Shown piece by piece: positions 1-9,514 of a stretch of 64,000 nucleotides of DNA (within the stretch, counting starts at the first letter, position 1; every line of letters begins with the position of its first letter). The DNA lies in NCBI RefSeq assembly GCF_023278565.1, contig NC_064676.1, positions 682,001 to 746,000 of the forward strand, written 5' to 3'. Both the position numbers and the translations under genes were made by a program. Under the pieces are notes generated by a model that had not been told where the DNA came from, searched no databases, and saw only the letters and a list, made by a program, of their open reading frames with translations. The stretch is from Colletotrichum lupini (taxonomy: Eukaryota > Ascomycota > Sordariomycetes > Glomerellales > Glomerellaceae).

Positions 1-999
1 TTATTATACCTAGGGCGACGATTTCCTTACTTAGGCCAAAACTAATCCTCGTAATACCCGCTATTAATATATTAAGCGTTACTAGCGCGATCTTTTATAG
101 GGCTTAGAATTACCCTTTTCTTCTAATTAACTATTACGATACCCTAATATTTAGGATAATCTTATAGAAATTATTTAGGCCGTACCTTTTATTTATATAG
201 AATATTTATACGAGCTTAGTATTCGAGGGATCTAAGTAGTATAAAAAGGACCCCTCTAGCTACCCTTAGATTTACTTAGTACTATATTCCTTTTTTTTAG
301 ATATTAAAAGAGATAGCGTCTTCTCTTTAATCGTTGAAAAAATAGGCTTCGGCCCTATTAAATTCGCCCTTTTAATTACCTCCGTATCCGTTATCTAAGG
401 GACCTTCTCTTACTATTTATAAATAAAAGCCTACGTATTAAGAGCTTTTACTACCCTCTATTCGTTTAGCCTCGTATATCCTCTAGAGGCTAACGGGGCA
501 AAAAAAGAGTAGTTAATATCGTCGATTTTATTATAATCTAATTCGTTAGTATAGGGGGTAAGATCTTTTTTATCTTCCGAATCTCTTATAGGGGGTATAT
601 ATTTTAAGCCGCTACTTTAGCTACCGTTACTAGGTTCCGTGCCCCTGGATCTACCCTTATATATAATAAAGAATTAGTTAAACCGACGAGGGCTAGTTTT
701 GCTATCTACTACCCTCGACTTTTTATACTATTCGTACGATTTAGTACGCTCTTTTATAAAGTAGTTACTTAATTAATATCTATCTTTTTTATAAATATAG
801 TATTACTTTTTCTATTACCCTGCTTATAAGTTAAATCTCTACTTATTTAATAAATCTAGGCCTCTTTACTAACGATTACCGTATTTAGCCTCTTTTTTTT
901 TCTTATTATACGTTCGATCGACCTAATATTATTAATAAGGGCCGTTGTACGCTTAAAAGTAGGTTTAGTACGGCATTCTTATCTTAATATTAAAGCTAG

Positions 1000-1400
1000 A
1001 TCTTAGCCTCGAGTAGAGCGTCTCGTAGTCTTCGGGTACTTAGTATAGGGTAATCTTTACCTCTAATATACGCTAAACTACGGTATAAAAATACCCGACT
1101 TTCCGCTCGTTTATCCTCTTATTTAGCTAGGTTTTTGCTAGCTTATCGATTCGATTAATAAGCTCTTTAAAGATCTCTACTCGCAATTTACCCTCTATTA
1201 TCCTAATTATAAATATAAAAAAAATCGCTCGTAGCTTAAATAGGAGCTCTAGGTTCTTATCGTAGGTCTTAAAGCGGCTTCGGATTATATTAATTATACT
1301 AAGAAAGTCGTTTCGATCGAGATTACGCACCGCTTTATAATAATAATTAGAGGCTTTACCTACGAGTACGATATTAATTACTAAATAATACTAGTATTCT
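1000..1400 (-). pseudogene. Copia gag fragment, RIP-degraded
   Basis: The longest open stretch in copy 1 (1127-1330, 67 codons) encodes an Arg/Lys/Leu-rich helical segment. The same segment occurs in copies 2 and 3, between the LTR leader and the protease region. Its place upstream of the protease segment is the place of gag in Ty1/copia elements. No zinc knuckle or enzymatic motif is visible in this piece. In copy 3 the equivalent stretch is around 36470-36680, with stops from Gln/Trp codons. It is not expected to make protein. Confidence 0.55.
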
Positions 1401-2667
1401 CTAATTCCGACTTTTTTATAATTATTATAAAATATCGTTAGGGTTTCTTATAAGACCTTATACTTCCCCCTAGAATACAATTTCTCTTTTAAGAAGATCT
1501 TTTTAAAGTTTATAAATTGCCTCGTATTTGCTACTAGATTTTTAGTATCTATATATAAACCCTATGTCGCTACGTACTATTAGTAACTTCGGGTTATCTA
1601 CTTCCTTTTTTATTAACCAATTGGCGCCGAATTTCGTATTAGTAATAGTAACGAGTTATAGATCGAAATAGGTAGAATTATTAATTATCGTACTTCTAGT
1701 ATTATATTTTACTCCGGTATATCCTTTTGCGACGATAGATTTCCGTTAGTAATTATAGGGAGGAAATCTAGGTCGTTTACCCTTTTTCTAAATTCGTTAA
1801 AGCGATTATACGCTCTATCGACCTATACCTAGTTCTATAGTACGAATTCCTCTTTTATAATTGTCGCTATTAGTATTTCGTATAGCTCTCGCGATTATAA
1901 TTATGTTAATAATACCCCTTGCCCATAGAGGAATTTATTAACTATTTTTATAATTCCTAGGCTTACGCTCGCGAACTATTCGTCTAGCTAATAGCTAAGG
2001 TCGTTTACGATCTTATAGAATAGGGGTTACCCTTATAGCCCCTTTTTTTCGTAAACCTTAGTTAAATAGATTAATGCCGCGTTAATTTACTTACCGTTAG
2101 GCTAATTTACGATTTTATATATTTACGTCCCCTAATAGTCTAGGTTAATATTTACTTACTTATAAGGGATTAGGATTCTATTTAAGATCGGGTTTCGTTC
2201 TCTTTTTTTTTACCCTAACTCGCTAAGGGTCGTACTCTAGTTTATACTTATATTAGTAGTCGTTAGCGTATTTAATTTTAATAAGGATATATTTAATTTG
2301 CGCGCGGGTCGTAATAAATCCGTGCTTTCGCTACGTAACGAATTTATTAGGGTCTAGGAAATTCTTACTTACTCTCGCCGTCTCGCTACTACTCTCGTTT
2401 TTATTATTTTTAGTAATTACTACTACCCTTCTAGATCGCTAGCTATCGTACTTACTAAGATCTTCCTTTTTATTTCATAAAAAAGGGTAAGTTTTAGTAG
2501 TTCTTTTTAATAATAGTAGTAGTAGACGTTTATATTACCGTAAGAAGATATAGTAATTAGTCTCGGGATCTTTACTAGTTACCAATTTCTACTATCCCGT
2601 ATACTTCTAGCTTCCTAAGCCTCGTACTCTTTATAATCTCTAAATAGCTTCCTTAGTTAATTTCTAA

Positions 2668-2997
2668 GATTTATAATACTCTTAGCTCGATACTATTAGG
2701 ACCTCTAAATCCCCTCCTCTTTTATTAAACCGTCCCCTATACTATATTCCTAAATAATACCTAGGGGGTAGTTAAGGGAGCTATAAAGAAGTTATTTAAA
2801 TCGCGGGCTTAAGGTCGTACTTATAAAATCCTCGTAGTAGTAGACTTTCCTATATACTATAGATCTCTTAGTTTAATAACTCCTATAAGGTTACTTTTAC
2901 TACTAAGTAAGAATATTTACGTTTAAAAATCCCCTTCTTTAATCGCGCAGTGCTCTTTTATATTATACTTTTACTAATTTAATTAGTTAATTTCTAA
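2668..2997 (-). repeat. 330-bp segment present only in copia copy 1
   Basis: The 15-bp sequence TTAGTTAATTTCTAA occurs at 2653-2667 and again at 2983-2997. Copies 2 and 3 have one copy of this motif and lack the 330 bp between. A deletion between short direct repeats in an ancestor of copies 2 and 3 would explain it; an insertion with duplication in copy 1 is the alternative. The segment lies in the leader or start of gag and I recognise no coding content. Confidence 0.75.
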
Positions 2998-3302
2998 TCG
3001 CAGGCCGGCTATAGAAAAATCGTTTAGTAAAAAAGCTACTCGGGGCGACGGTAAAAGACTAGTCGCTTAAGTAGTTCCGTTAATTAACGTAGTTTAATAT
3101 AGTAAATATCGACCTTTCGTAAGTAATAAAGGGCTATAATTACTCAATTCCGTGCGGCATTTAAGAATCGCCTCCTTTTTCGTCTACTTTTATAAGGTTA
3201 ATTAGTACGAATCTCCTATCCCGTGCGGTATTAAGAGGTCGTCTCTTCTATATAATAAGATACCTTACTAATCTACGATAATAAAGTTTAACTACTAATT
3301 AG

Positions 3303-3504
3303 TATTACTATCCCTATTATAAAGTAGTTAGTTCGAACCGTAGTTAACGAAGAGATTAATTAAACTATATAAATATCTGCGTAGGTGTAAAAAGGAGGTT
3401 CTAACTATAGGTTAGGCTGGCTACGATAATCGTAAATAGGGCCCCTAATTGGCCCCTGCGCAGTCGGCTGTATGCCGCGGTCGAATTGGACTTCCAATCC
3501 GACA
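3303..3504 (-). repeat. Copia LTR (5' LTR of copy 1)
   Basis: This is a 202-bp LTR, against 205 bp in copies 2 and 3 owing to a 3-bp deletion near 3385. On the element's strand it begins TGTCGG and ends in a mutated TAACA. The outer ~100 bp next to the protease gene retain CA and TG dinucleotides, while the inner part is mutated. On the plus strand the LTR supplies an ATG at 3449 that is open through the element end into the protease gene. Confidence 0.9.
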
Positions 3505-4750
3505 GAGAGCCATAAGCAGTTGGTGGTTTCAATGGGTTATTCTGCTCGCCACCACTACACTCGCCTCAAGTTTATCGATTAACCGAAGAGCCGACATCTC
3601 ATCCTGCAAATTGCCAGCGACAAACGGCGTCCTCTTCAGCTCTGGTTTTGGCTACAAGTACGATTGCGCTCCCAGCAAGGGCACCGTCAATGCGATTCTC
3701 ATCTTCATCGATTTTCCGGATCAGACTGCTTCAGAAGCTTCTCCGCAAGAAGTCTACGACCTCCTGATACCTCAAGCCCAGCAATGGTTCAACACATCAT
3801 CGTACGGCCAGCTGTCGCTGAACATCACCGCAGACACGAGCCGATTTTACCGCATGCCTAAGAACGCAGCCGAATACAACTTCGTCAGACCTTTATCGCA
3901 GCAAGCTCACTATGCCTACGTTCAAGACGCGCTGGAGCAGTGGCTAGCTGTCACTAGCACGCCGGTCCCCAAGGTCAATAGCACTGAGGGCCCTCTGACT
4001 GATATCTTCTACGTCATTCCGACCAGAAACGCGACAGGTATTGAGCTATCTGCAGCTCTCACTGGTGGCACATATACCAAGAATGTGAACTACATTGCGA
4101 GAAAGGCTGTCACAATGGGCATTGACACGTTCGATTGGTGGGGTTACAAGGCGGTGAATCACGAGACGGGCCATACCTTCTGCTTGCCGGATCTATACCC
4201 TATCCCGACGGGCTATACGGGTATATACGCCGGCAACTGGGATATGATGGCCAACGTGGGGGCTTCCAGCCCGGATTACTTCGCATGGGACAAGTGGAGG
4301 TTAGGCTGGCTTGCGGACGATCAAATAGAGTGCGTCGTTACCTCGGCGGCTCCCCCCAACGGCAGCAACATAGCTTCATCAACTACGCATAAGCTCACGC
4401 CACTCGAGACTACGGGCGGCATGAAAGCCGTGGTCGTGAAGCACAATGCGACGATGGCGATGGTGGCCGAGGTGAGGTCGAGGGAGGGCAACAACCTCAA
4501 CTCATGTACGACTGGCGTCTTGCTCTATACTGTAGCGACGGATCTTGGTACTAGCGAGGGTCCGATCCGAGTCCTTGATGGGAATCCCGGCTGGGGAACG
4601 ACTTCTTGCATCATCGATGATCTTGACAACGCGCCGTTGAGCTTGGAAGGCGGGGGTGCGAGCGCATACACCTCGACAGATCTGGGTGTGACGGTGACGG
4701 TGGTGGAGCAAGACGGCGATGATTACACAATCCGCATTGATATATCATGA
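3449..4750 (+). CDS. Secreted M6-type (InhA-like) metalloprotease with LTR-derived N-terminus
   Basis: The predicted product is a secreted zinc endopeptidase of the M6 (immune-inhibitor-A-like) kind. Residues 238-242 are HETGH, followed by LPDLY, matching the family's HExxH...LPDLY zinc site. A glycine-rich stretch with DMM and a W-D-K-W-R-LGW motif follows, also typical of M6 proteins. Residues 25-42 form a hydrophobic signal-peptide core and several N-x-S/T sites are present. It is a single exon ending in TGA. The first 18 codons and two bases of codon 19 lie inside the copia LTR (3449-3504), so the native start is displaced left of the window. The LTR happens to provide an in-frame ATG, so an intact 433-residue product is possible. 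Whether it is transcribed is unknown, and it could be a 5'-truncated pseudogene. Confidence 0.8.
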   Translation: MAPAQSAVCRGRIGLPIRQRAISSWWFQWVILLATTTLASSLSINRRADISSCKLPATNGVLFSSGFGYKYDCAPSKGTVNAILIFIDFPDQTASEASPQEVYDLLIPQAQQWFNTSSYGQLSLNITADTSRFYRMPKNAAEYNFVRPLSQQAHYAYVQDALEQWLAVTSTPVPKVNSTEGPLTDIFYVIPTRNATGIELSAALTGGTYTKNVNYIARKAVTMGIDTFDWWGYKAVNHETGHTFCLPDLYPIPTGYTGIYAGNWDMMANVGASSPDYFAWDKWRLGWLADDQIECVVTSAAPPNGSNIASSTTHKLTPLETTGGMKAVVVKHNATMAMVAEVRSREGNNLNSCTTGVLLYTVATDLGTSEGPIRVLDGNPGWGTTSCIIDDLDNAPLSLEGGGASAYTSTDLGVTVTVVEQDGDDYTIRIDIS

Positions 4751-7169
4751 GAGATAATGATTGATAAGTCGAATGGACGCGTAGGATGCATGGGAATGTC
4801 GAGACTGAGGGCGCTGAAAAGTCGTGGTGTGTTGAGGTCTCCACTGCCAAGTGCTGTCAAACGTCAGAGGTCCAAATATGTAGGCCGAGAGAAGGAAGAA
4901 GAAACGCAGCAGGCGTGACAGGTTAGCACCGGGGCATGTTTCGGCGATTCAGTGCATGTCATGGAAGCATGAACGGCAGTTCATCACACAATGTTGATAA
5001 GAAACGTTTCGTATGCTGCACATTGAGAGCATCCCAAACTTCAGGCGTATAAAATGGGATCAAGTTCATCTTTCGGGGAAGAAACAAAGTTGGGTTTCTC
5101 TTGGAGAGACTACCGATGAAGAGTTCGGCCGGTGCGTTCGGACTGAAGACGGAGCCAGAAACGAGTGGTTGCATGCCATTGCATGATAACAACTGATAAA
5201 GTTCATGATAAGTCGCCTCCGACACTGTTTGATCGTCGACGGTCATGAAGGAACAATAAATTATCATGACTGAAGTAAAGGGAACTGTCAGCAAGTATCA
5301 AAACATCAAGCAAGTTAGAGTCCATGTGTGAACAGCTTGCTCGCATCGAATCAGGCCTGAGAATGGAAAGACTCACATTTTGTCGTTAATAACGAGAGTA
5401 ATTTGGTGATCGAATCGTCCGGTCGTCCGAAAGCTAGGCAACTTTGGAGAATCCATCCACCATGACCATGGACGAGAGTCGAGTCATCTCACCTCAAAAT
5501 CGGTCGAGGACTTCATGGCGCCGTAGGCCGAACTCCGAATGGCGAGGTAGATCATCCTACCCTACACAGGAGGGAACGATGTGAGATGATTGCTTGCCAA
5601 TACGTAAATCATCCCCGCTTTTATGGACGCTCTATGCGATGATTTCCTGCCAACCAGACAAATGCGCGAGGGTGGCTAGGGCCGCATGGTGATGGTGTCT
5701 GAGATTTCGCCCCTTGGCACTGATGCGTCTGAAGTCTCTGATCGCCTGAAACAGAAGATCTCAAGGCAGGCAACGAGTCCAGGTCTCCACTTTCGGTGCC
5801 GCAGAAGCGTTGACAGACGTTAGTTTCGCGACGGGGTAGACAGACTTCTAGCCAGATAGTAGGATGGTGTCATGCTCGCATTCCCACAGAAGACGAAGGG
5901 AACTGGGCGACAGTGGTTTGGGGGTCCAATTGCATCCGTAAGGTTGTCGAGCATTTTGAGTTCCATTTGGCAACTGGATCTGACGTGAAGTTTCCTGCAG
6001 GCACTGAGGGGCATGCCCGCTTGTCCACCACAATAAGCTTACCAACTGGCGGCAACTTTCCTCATTTTCAGAGGATGCAGAGATAGATGGCAATATCGTC
6101 TGGACTCGGATCATAGCTGGCCAGGAACGGCGGCCAGAATCTCCGTTGAGCAAGATCGGTTGAATCCCATCTGCTGTTCGGAGCGACATCCCGAATAGGG
6201 TGACCTTGTCCGCAGAAAGTGCATCTCCAGGGAGAAGAGGCACATCTGGAGTACATTTCGCCTACAGAATTACGCAGTAATCAAGCTTTCCAGACATCTG
6301 TAGCGCGGGTAGGCCCTGCGCTAAGCCCTAAGAGAATGCGAAAGTGACTCCTTCCAAACCAGTTACCCGCCCGGCGAGCTTGCGATCCGGAGGCCACCGA
6401 GGTTTGCTATTGGCTTCGGAATGAGTTAAGCATTCGGTCGTGGGGAACTCGGCTTTGATAAGCGGCGGTGGCCCTCTCGAGACGCACGGGTGAAGACCCT
6501 CCCCCTTCTTCTCTCCCCTCCCACCCATGCCACCATCGCAAAACGTTCCCACCCTTACCCCAGGCGAAACTCGCTCTATGACAACCTGCGGCTGAATCTG
6601 TCTGATCTTCCGCCTCATCTTTCCGTCCACATCGTTGTCGAGGCGTCTGAAGTCTGCGGCGCCTTACCGAATGCGCCGACCACCCGTCGCAAGACTTCCA
6701 AAAACTCAGCCGATATCGCGACCCATGTTGCAATAATGAACGCAAATGCAGCCACACCATAGTCGTTCGCTAGCTGGTCGCGCCCAATTCAGACCATGAC
6801 GGCCTCGCGCCCCCACCAGACTTGCTTCATGAATGGTTGACTTGGCGATGACATGGTCACCCGTCGCGTCTGTTCTTTGAACCCCCTGCACATGCCATAC
6901 CATGATTTCGGGTCCGATAGATTCCTGTACCTGACAATCTTCTAAGTCGCCGTCTTAACCGATTCGGCTCGTCTCATGTTGTCTCGACTCTCGTCCCCCT
7001 CGGCCTCCATACCCCGGGGAGAGCGTCGTCTGTCTGAACTTTTGAAGTCTCATCGCAACGGTGTGCTAGCCAAAGCTGGCCGAGCATGAGGCTCTTGCTC
7101 TGGACCGTCTGAATTCCACTGATTCACCAAGGATCTGCTCTGATCATGTTTTCCATCCAATCTCTTCTT
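4751..7169. other. Intergenic, no gene recognised
   Basis: This 2.4-kb stretch has normal base composition and is not RIP-mutated. It contains only short open frames on both strands (for example minus 4959-5294 and 5848-6243). They overlap one another, lack recognisable domains and show no convincing splice structure. It probably holds the 3' region of the protease gene and the upstream region of the secreted protein gene at 7454. Confidence 0.5.
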
Positions 7170-7453
7170 TATAAACCTGGCTGATCTCCCTCTCGGCACC
7201 AAATTCCTTCTTCTTGGCTATAGCTTCTCATCTTCATACGACATTCTCTTTGCACCGTTTCGTTTCATTCTTTTCAATTTCGAGTTCTGTGAGCTCTTCC
7301 ATTCTTTGTATCGCCAGCTGATCTGACCTCGTTTTACTCTACTATCTTACAATCAACTCTTCGCTTCAAACCACGTCAGTCGACAGCACACAGAAGGCCG
7401 GTCTTTTCTGTCTTAATCACTCTCGACCGTCGATAATCCAAATCTCGATCAAG
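7170..7453 (+). promoter_or_regulatory. TATA box and pyrimidine-rich leader of the secreted protein gene
   Basis: TATAAA lies at 7170-7175, about 280 bp upstream of the ATG. It is followed by a long CT-rich tract (about 7190-7350) of the kind seen at strongly expressed filamentous-fungal promoters and 5' leaders. The start context at 7454 is ATCAAGATGA, with a purine at -3. The transcription start itself is inferred, not seen. Confidence 0.5.
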
Positions 7454-9079
7454 ATGAAGTACCAGACTATCGCTTTCGCCACTTCGACCCTCGTCGGTCT
7501 CGTGGCGGCCAGTCCCTACCACCGTCACCACCATGTGAGACGTGTCAGCAAGCGTGAGGTTCCCCAGGAGCACTCTCACGAGATCTTCCTCAACATTACC
7601 CGCGAGTTCCTGAACAAGGAGAACCCCAAAGCCATTGCCGACCCCGTCTTTGGCCTCCTCGGAGACGCAGCCGCCAAGACTGGCGCCGGACAGGTCACCA
7701 ACTTGGCTTGCCTGCAGCAGGAGACTGCCGACCAGGCTTTCACCAACGCTAAGGCCGCCAAGGATATCCGCGGCATGTCTGCTGCTCTCGTCTACCAGAC
7801 TCTTGAGCGCAACACCGCGGGCGTGGGTGTGAACAGCGCGGCTTGCACCGACAAGCCTGTCAACGCTGAGATCGCCGCCCTCTCCAAGAAGCACCAGGAC
7901 CCCGCAGCCGACGGCGCTGCAGCCAACAATAAGGAGGTTGCTCTCGCGCTAGCCAAGCAGTTGGCCGCAGTCGGCGGTGATCCCATGCTGGCTCTCGAGA
8001 GCGGCACCTTCGCTCCTGGTGACAAGTCCGACACTACCTTCAAGGGTCTCAGCTGCGACACTGACACCGACCCTACCGGATGCATCTTCACTGAGAAGAA
8101 GCTTGTCCTTGATGCGACTCCCGACGAGATCACCGCCGCTGCTAAGGGTGTCACTCAGACCGTCACCGGCGGCACTGGTGAGCTGAAGGCAACTCACATC
8201 GACATCACTGGCCTCGCCGTTGCCGGCCAGGCCGGAGCTGCTAAGGGAGGACAGACTTCAAGCACTCCTGCGAAGGCTAAGAATAGTGCCACGCCTTCCA
8301 GCGGCAACACAAACTCCAACACCAACACCAACACCAACACCAACGACGCTTCTTGCGATGCGTCCAGCTCTAACAACGGCGCAGCCCAGACCAAGGCCAA
8401 CAACGGCACTGCTGGCGGAAACAACGGAAACAACTCGAACAACAACGGCAACGCTAACAGCGGCAATGCCAACACTGGCAACGGCAACAACGTTCAGACT
8501 TTCACCGGCTCTCTCGGTGGCGCCCCTCCCCCGGTCATCCAGAGCTCCGGCAACCGCCCCTTCTCCGTCAACGGTGACACCTTCGTCGGAAAGGGCGCCG
8601 CCCTCGGCCGATCCTGCGACGTTCAGCACAACGCCTGCGCCCGCGCCGTCAACAGCGGGCAGCTCGACGGCGAGGTCTCCCAGTGCGACGAGCAGAACAC
8701 CCAGTGCCGCGCCCAAGCCAACCTCCGCAAGCGCTTCTTCAAGCGCCAGGCCACCGACTTCGGTTCCTGCAGCGACCCTTCCGTCGTCTTCAAGGACGGC
8801 TTGCCCGATCGCCAGGCCGCGGCGTTCATCGCAAACAACCAGGGCGACTTCAACCACGGCTCTGCGCAGAAGATTGGTATCATTGCTGGCTTCATCTGTC
8901 AGCGCCTTTCTGACAGCTGCAAGGCGCCTGCTGCTACCGTCGAGAGCTGCAACAAGGCTCAAACTGCGGCTGTTGCTGCTACTCAGGATGAGACTGCTGC
9001 GAATGTGTTCAACAGCATGCTAATTGGCGGCTCGGCTAGTGGCAACGTCACCGCTCGTGGTGAGCTCAGACTTCACTGA
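7454..9079 (+). CDS. Secreted, Asn-rich cell-surface protein (fungal conserved, function unknown)
   Basis: This is a single-exon protein of 541 residues. Residues 1-20 form a signal peptide. A His-rich stretch (YHRHHH) and a dibasic site (SKR, residues 32-34) follow, suggesting Kex2-type pro-peptide cleavage. Residues ~40-270 form an Ala-rich helical domain with paired cysteines, resembling a family of secreted fungal proteins sometimes annotated as cell-surface proteins. Residues ~285-350 are low-complexity Asn/Thr/Gly, encoded partly by an ACCAAC repeat. The C-terminal part (~360-541) is Cys-containing with a second basic site (RKRFFKRQ). Codon use is strongly biased to C-ending codons, suggesting high expression. 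No GPI signal is evident. The biochemical role is unknown. Confidence 0.85.
   Translation: MKYQTIAFATSTLVGLVAASPYHRHHHVRRVSKREVPQEHSHEIFLNITREFLNKENPKAIADPVFGLLGDAAAKTGAGQVTNLACLQQETADQAFTNAKAAKDIRGMSAALVYQTLERNTAGVGVNSAACTDKPVNAEIAALSKKHQDPAADGAAANNKEVALALAKQLAAVGGDPMLALESGTFAPGDKSDTTFKGLSCDTDTDPTGCIFTEKKLVLDATPDEITAAAKGVTQTVTGGTGELKATHIDITGLAVAGQAGAAKGGQTSSTPAKAKNSATPSSGNTNSNTNTNTNTNDASCDASSSNNGAAQTKANNGTAGGNNGNNSNNNGNANSGNANTGNGNNVQTFTGSLGGAPPPVIQSSGNRPFSVNGDTFVGKGAALGRSCDVQHNACARAVNSGQLDGEVSQCDEQNTQCRAQANLRKRFFKRQATDFGSCSDPSVVFKDGLPDRQAAAFIANNQGDFNHGSAQKIGIIAGFICQRLSDSCKAPAATVESCNKAQTAAVAATQDETAANVFNSMLIGGSASGNVTARGELRLH
8312..8344 (+). repeat. ACCAAC hexanucleotide repeat in coding sequence
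   Basis: About five near-perfect ACCAAC units encode alternating Thr-Asn within the surface protein. The hexamer unit keeps the frame, so changes in unit number would only lengthen or shorten the linker. Confidence 0.8.
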
Positions 9080-9514
9080 TTGGAGTACTTCAGAAGTGGA
9101 TTCGAATCGTTACTCGATGATGGGTACATGGAAGGTGTTTAGGCTTGCATTGATTTACGCTTCCGGTGGCAGTTTGGTGGCAACATTGAGATATCCTCCG
9201 CACGGTTCAATGTCAGGAGTAGCTTTAGGTGTTTCTTGGAGTCTTGGTGACTTTTCAAATTGAGTCAAAATTTCATGCCTCACATCCTTATTCTAAACAT
9301 CGAGTGACCTATTCAGCAGTATATTGCTCATGCTAACCAAACCCTTGATAGTTCATTGTTCGCATGCGGTGGTATTCACGACAGGGCAGTAAGGTTTGAG
9401 GTTTCTAGGCCCGTTTCGAATTGCTTAACTCCTAGGAGCTGGCCATTGGCAAGGATGCAATAAGTTCAAGTATTATTGATAAGTAAGCTAGAAGTCTTCT
9501 CTCAAGACACCGAC
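9080..9514. other. Intergenic between convergent genes
   Basis: This 435-bp stretch lies between two convergent stop codons, those of the secreted protein and the PhoD phosphatase. It should contain both 3' UTRs and polyadenylation sites. No gene or repeat is seen. Confidence 0.6.

Larger units (their letters stand above)
1..3504 (-). mobile_element. Ty1/copia LTR retrotransposon, copy 1 (truncated by window edge)
   Basis: This is the 5' LTR, leader and gag-to-protease part of a copia element read on the minus strand; the rest lies left of the window. Position 5 aligns with about 23461 of the complete copy 2, and the sequences run parallel to the LTR tip at 3504. The block is strongly AT-rich, almost lacks CA/TG dinucleotides, and has stops in every frame, as expected after RIP. 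It carries 330 bp (2668-2997) missing from copies 2 and 3. The five bases after the element are GAGAG, a likely target duplication whose partner is outside the window. It lies inside the 5' end of the M6 protease gene. Confidence 0.9.

Noticed and set aside
4959..5294. 111-codon minus-strand open frame
   Set aside because: No domain, no codon bias like neighbouring genes and no conserved start or splice context; probably chance.
5848..6243. Overlapping minus-strand frames of up to 131 codons
   Set aside because: Several frames overlap each other with no recognisable protein features.
8258..8962. 234-codon minus-strand frame within the surface protein gene
   Set aside because: Antisense shadow of a GC-rich, C-ending-codon gene; no start signal or family.
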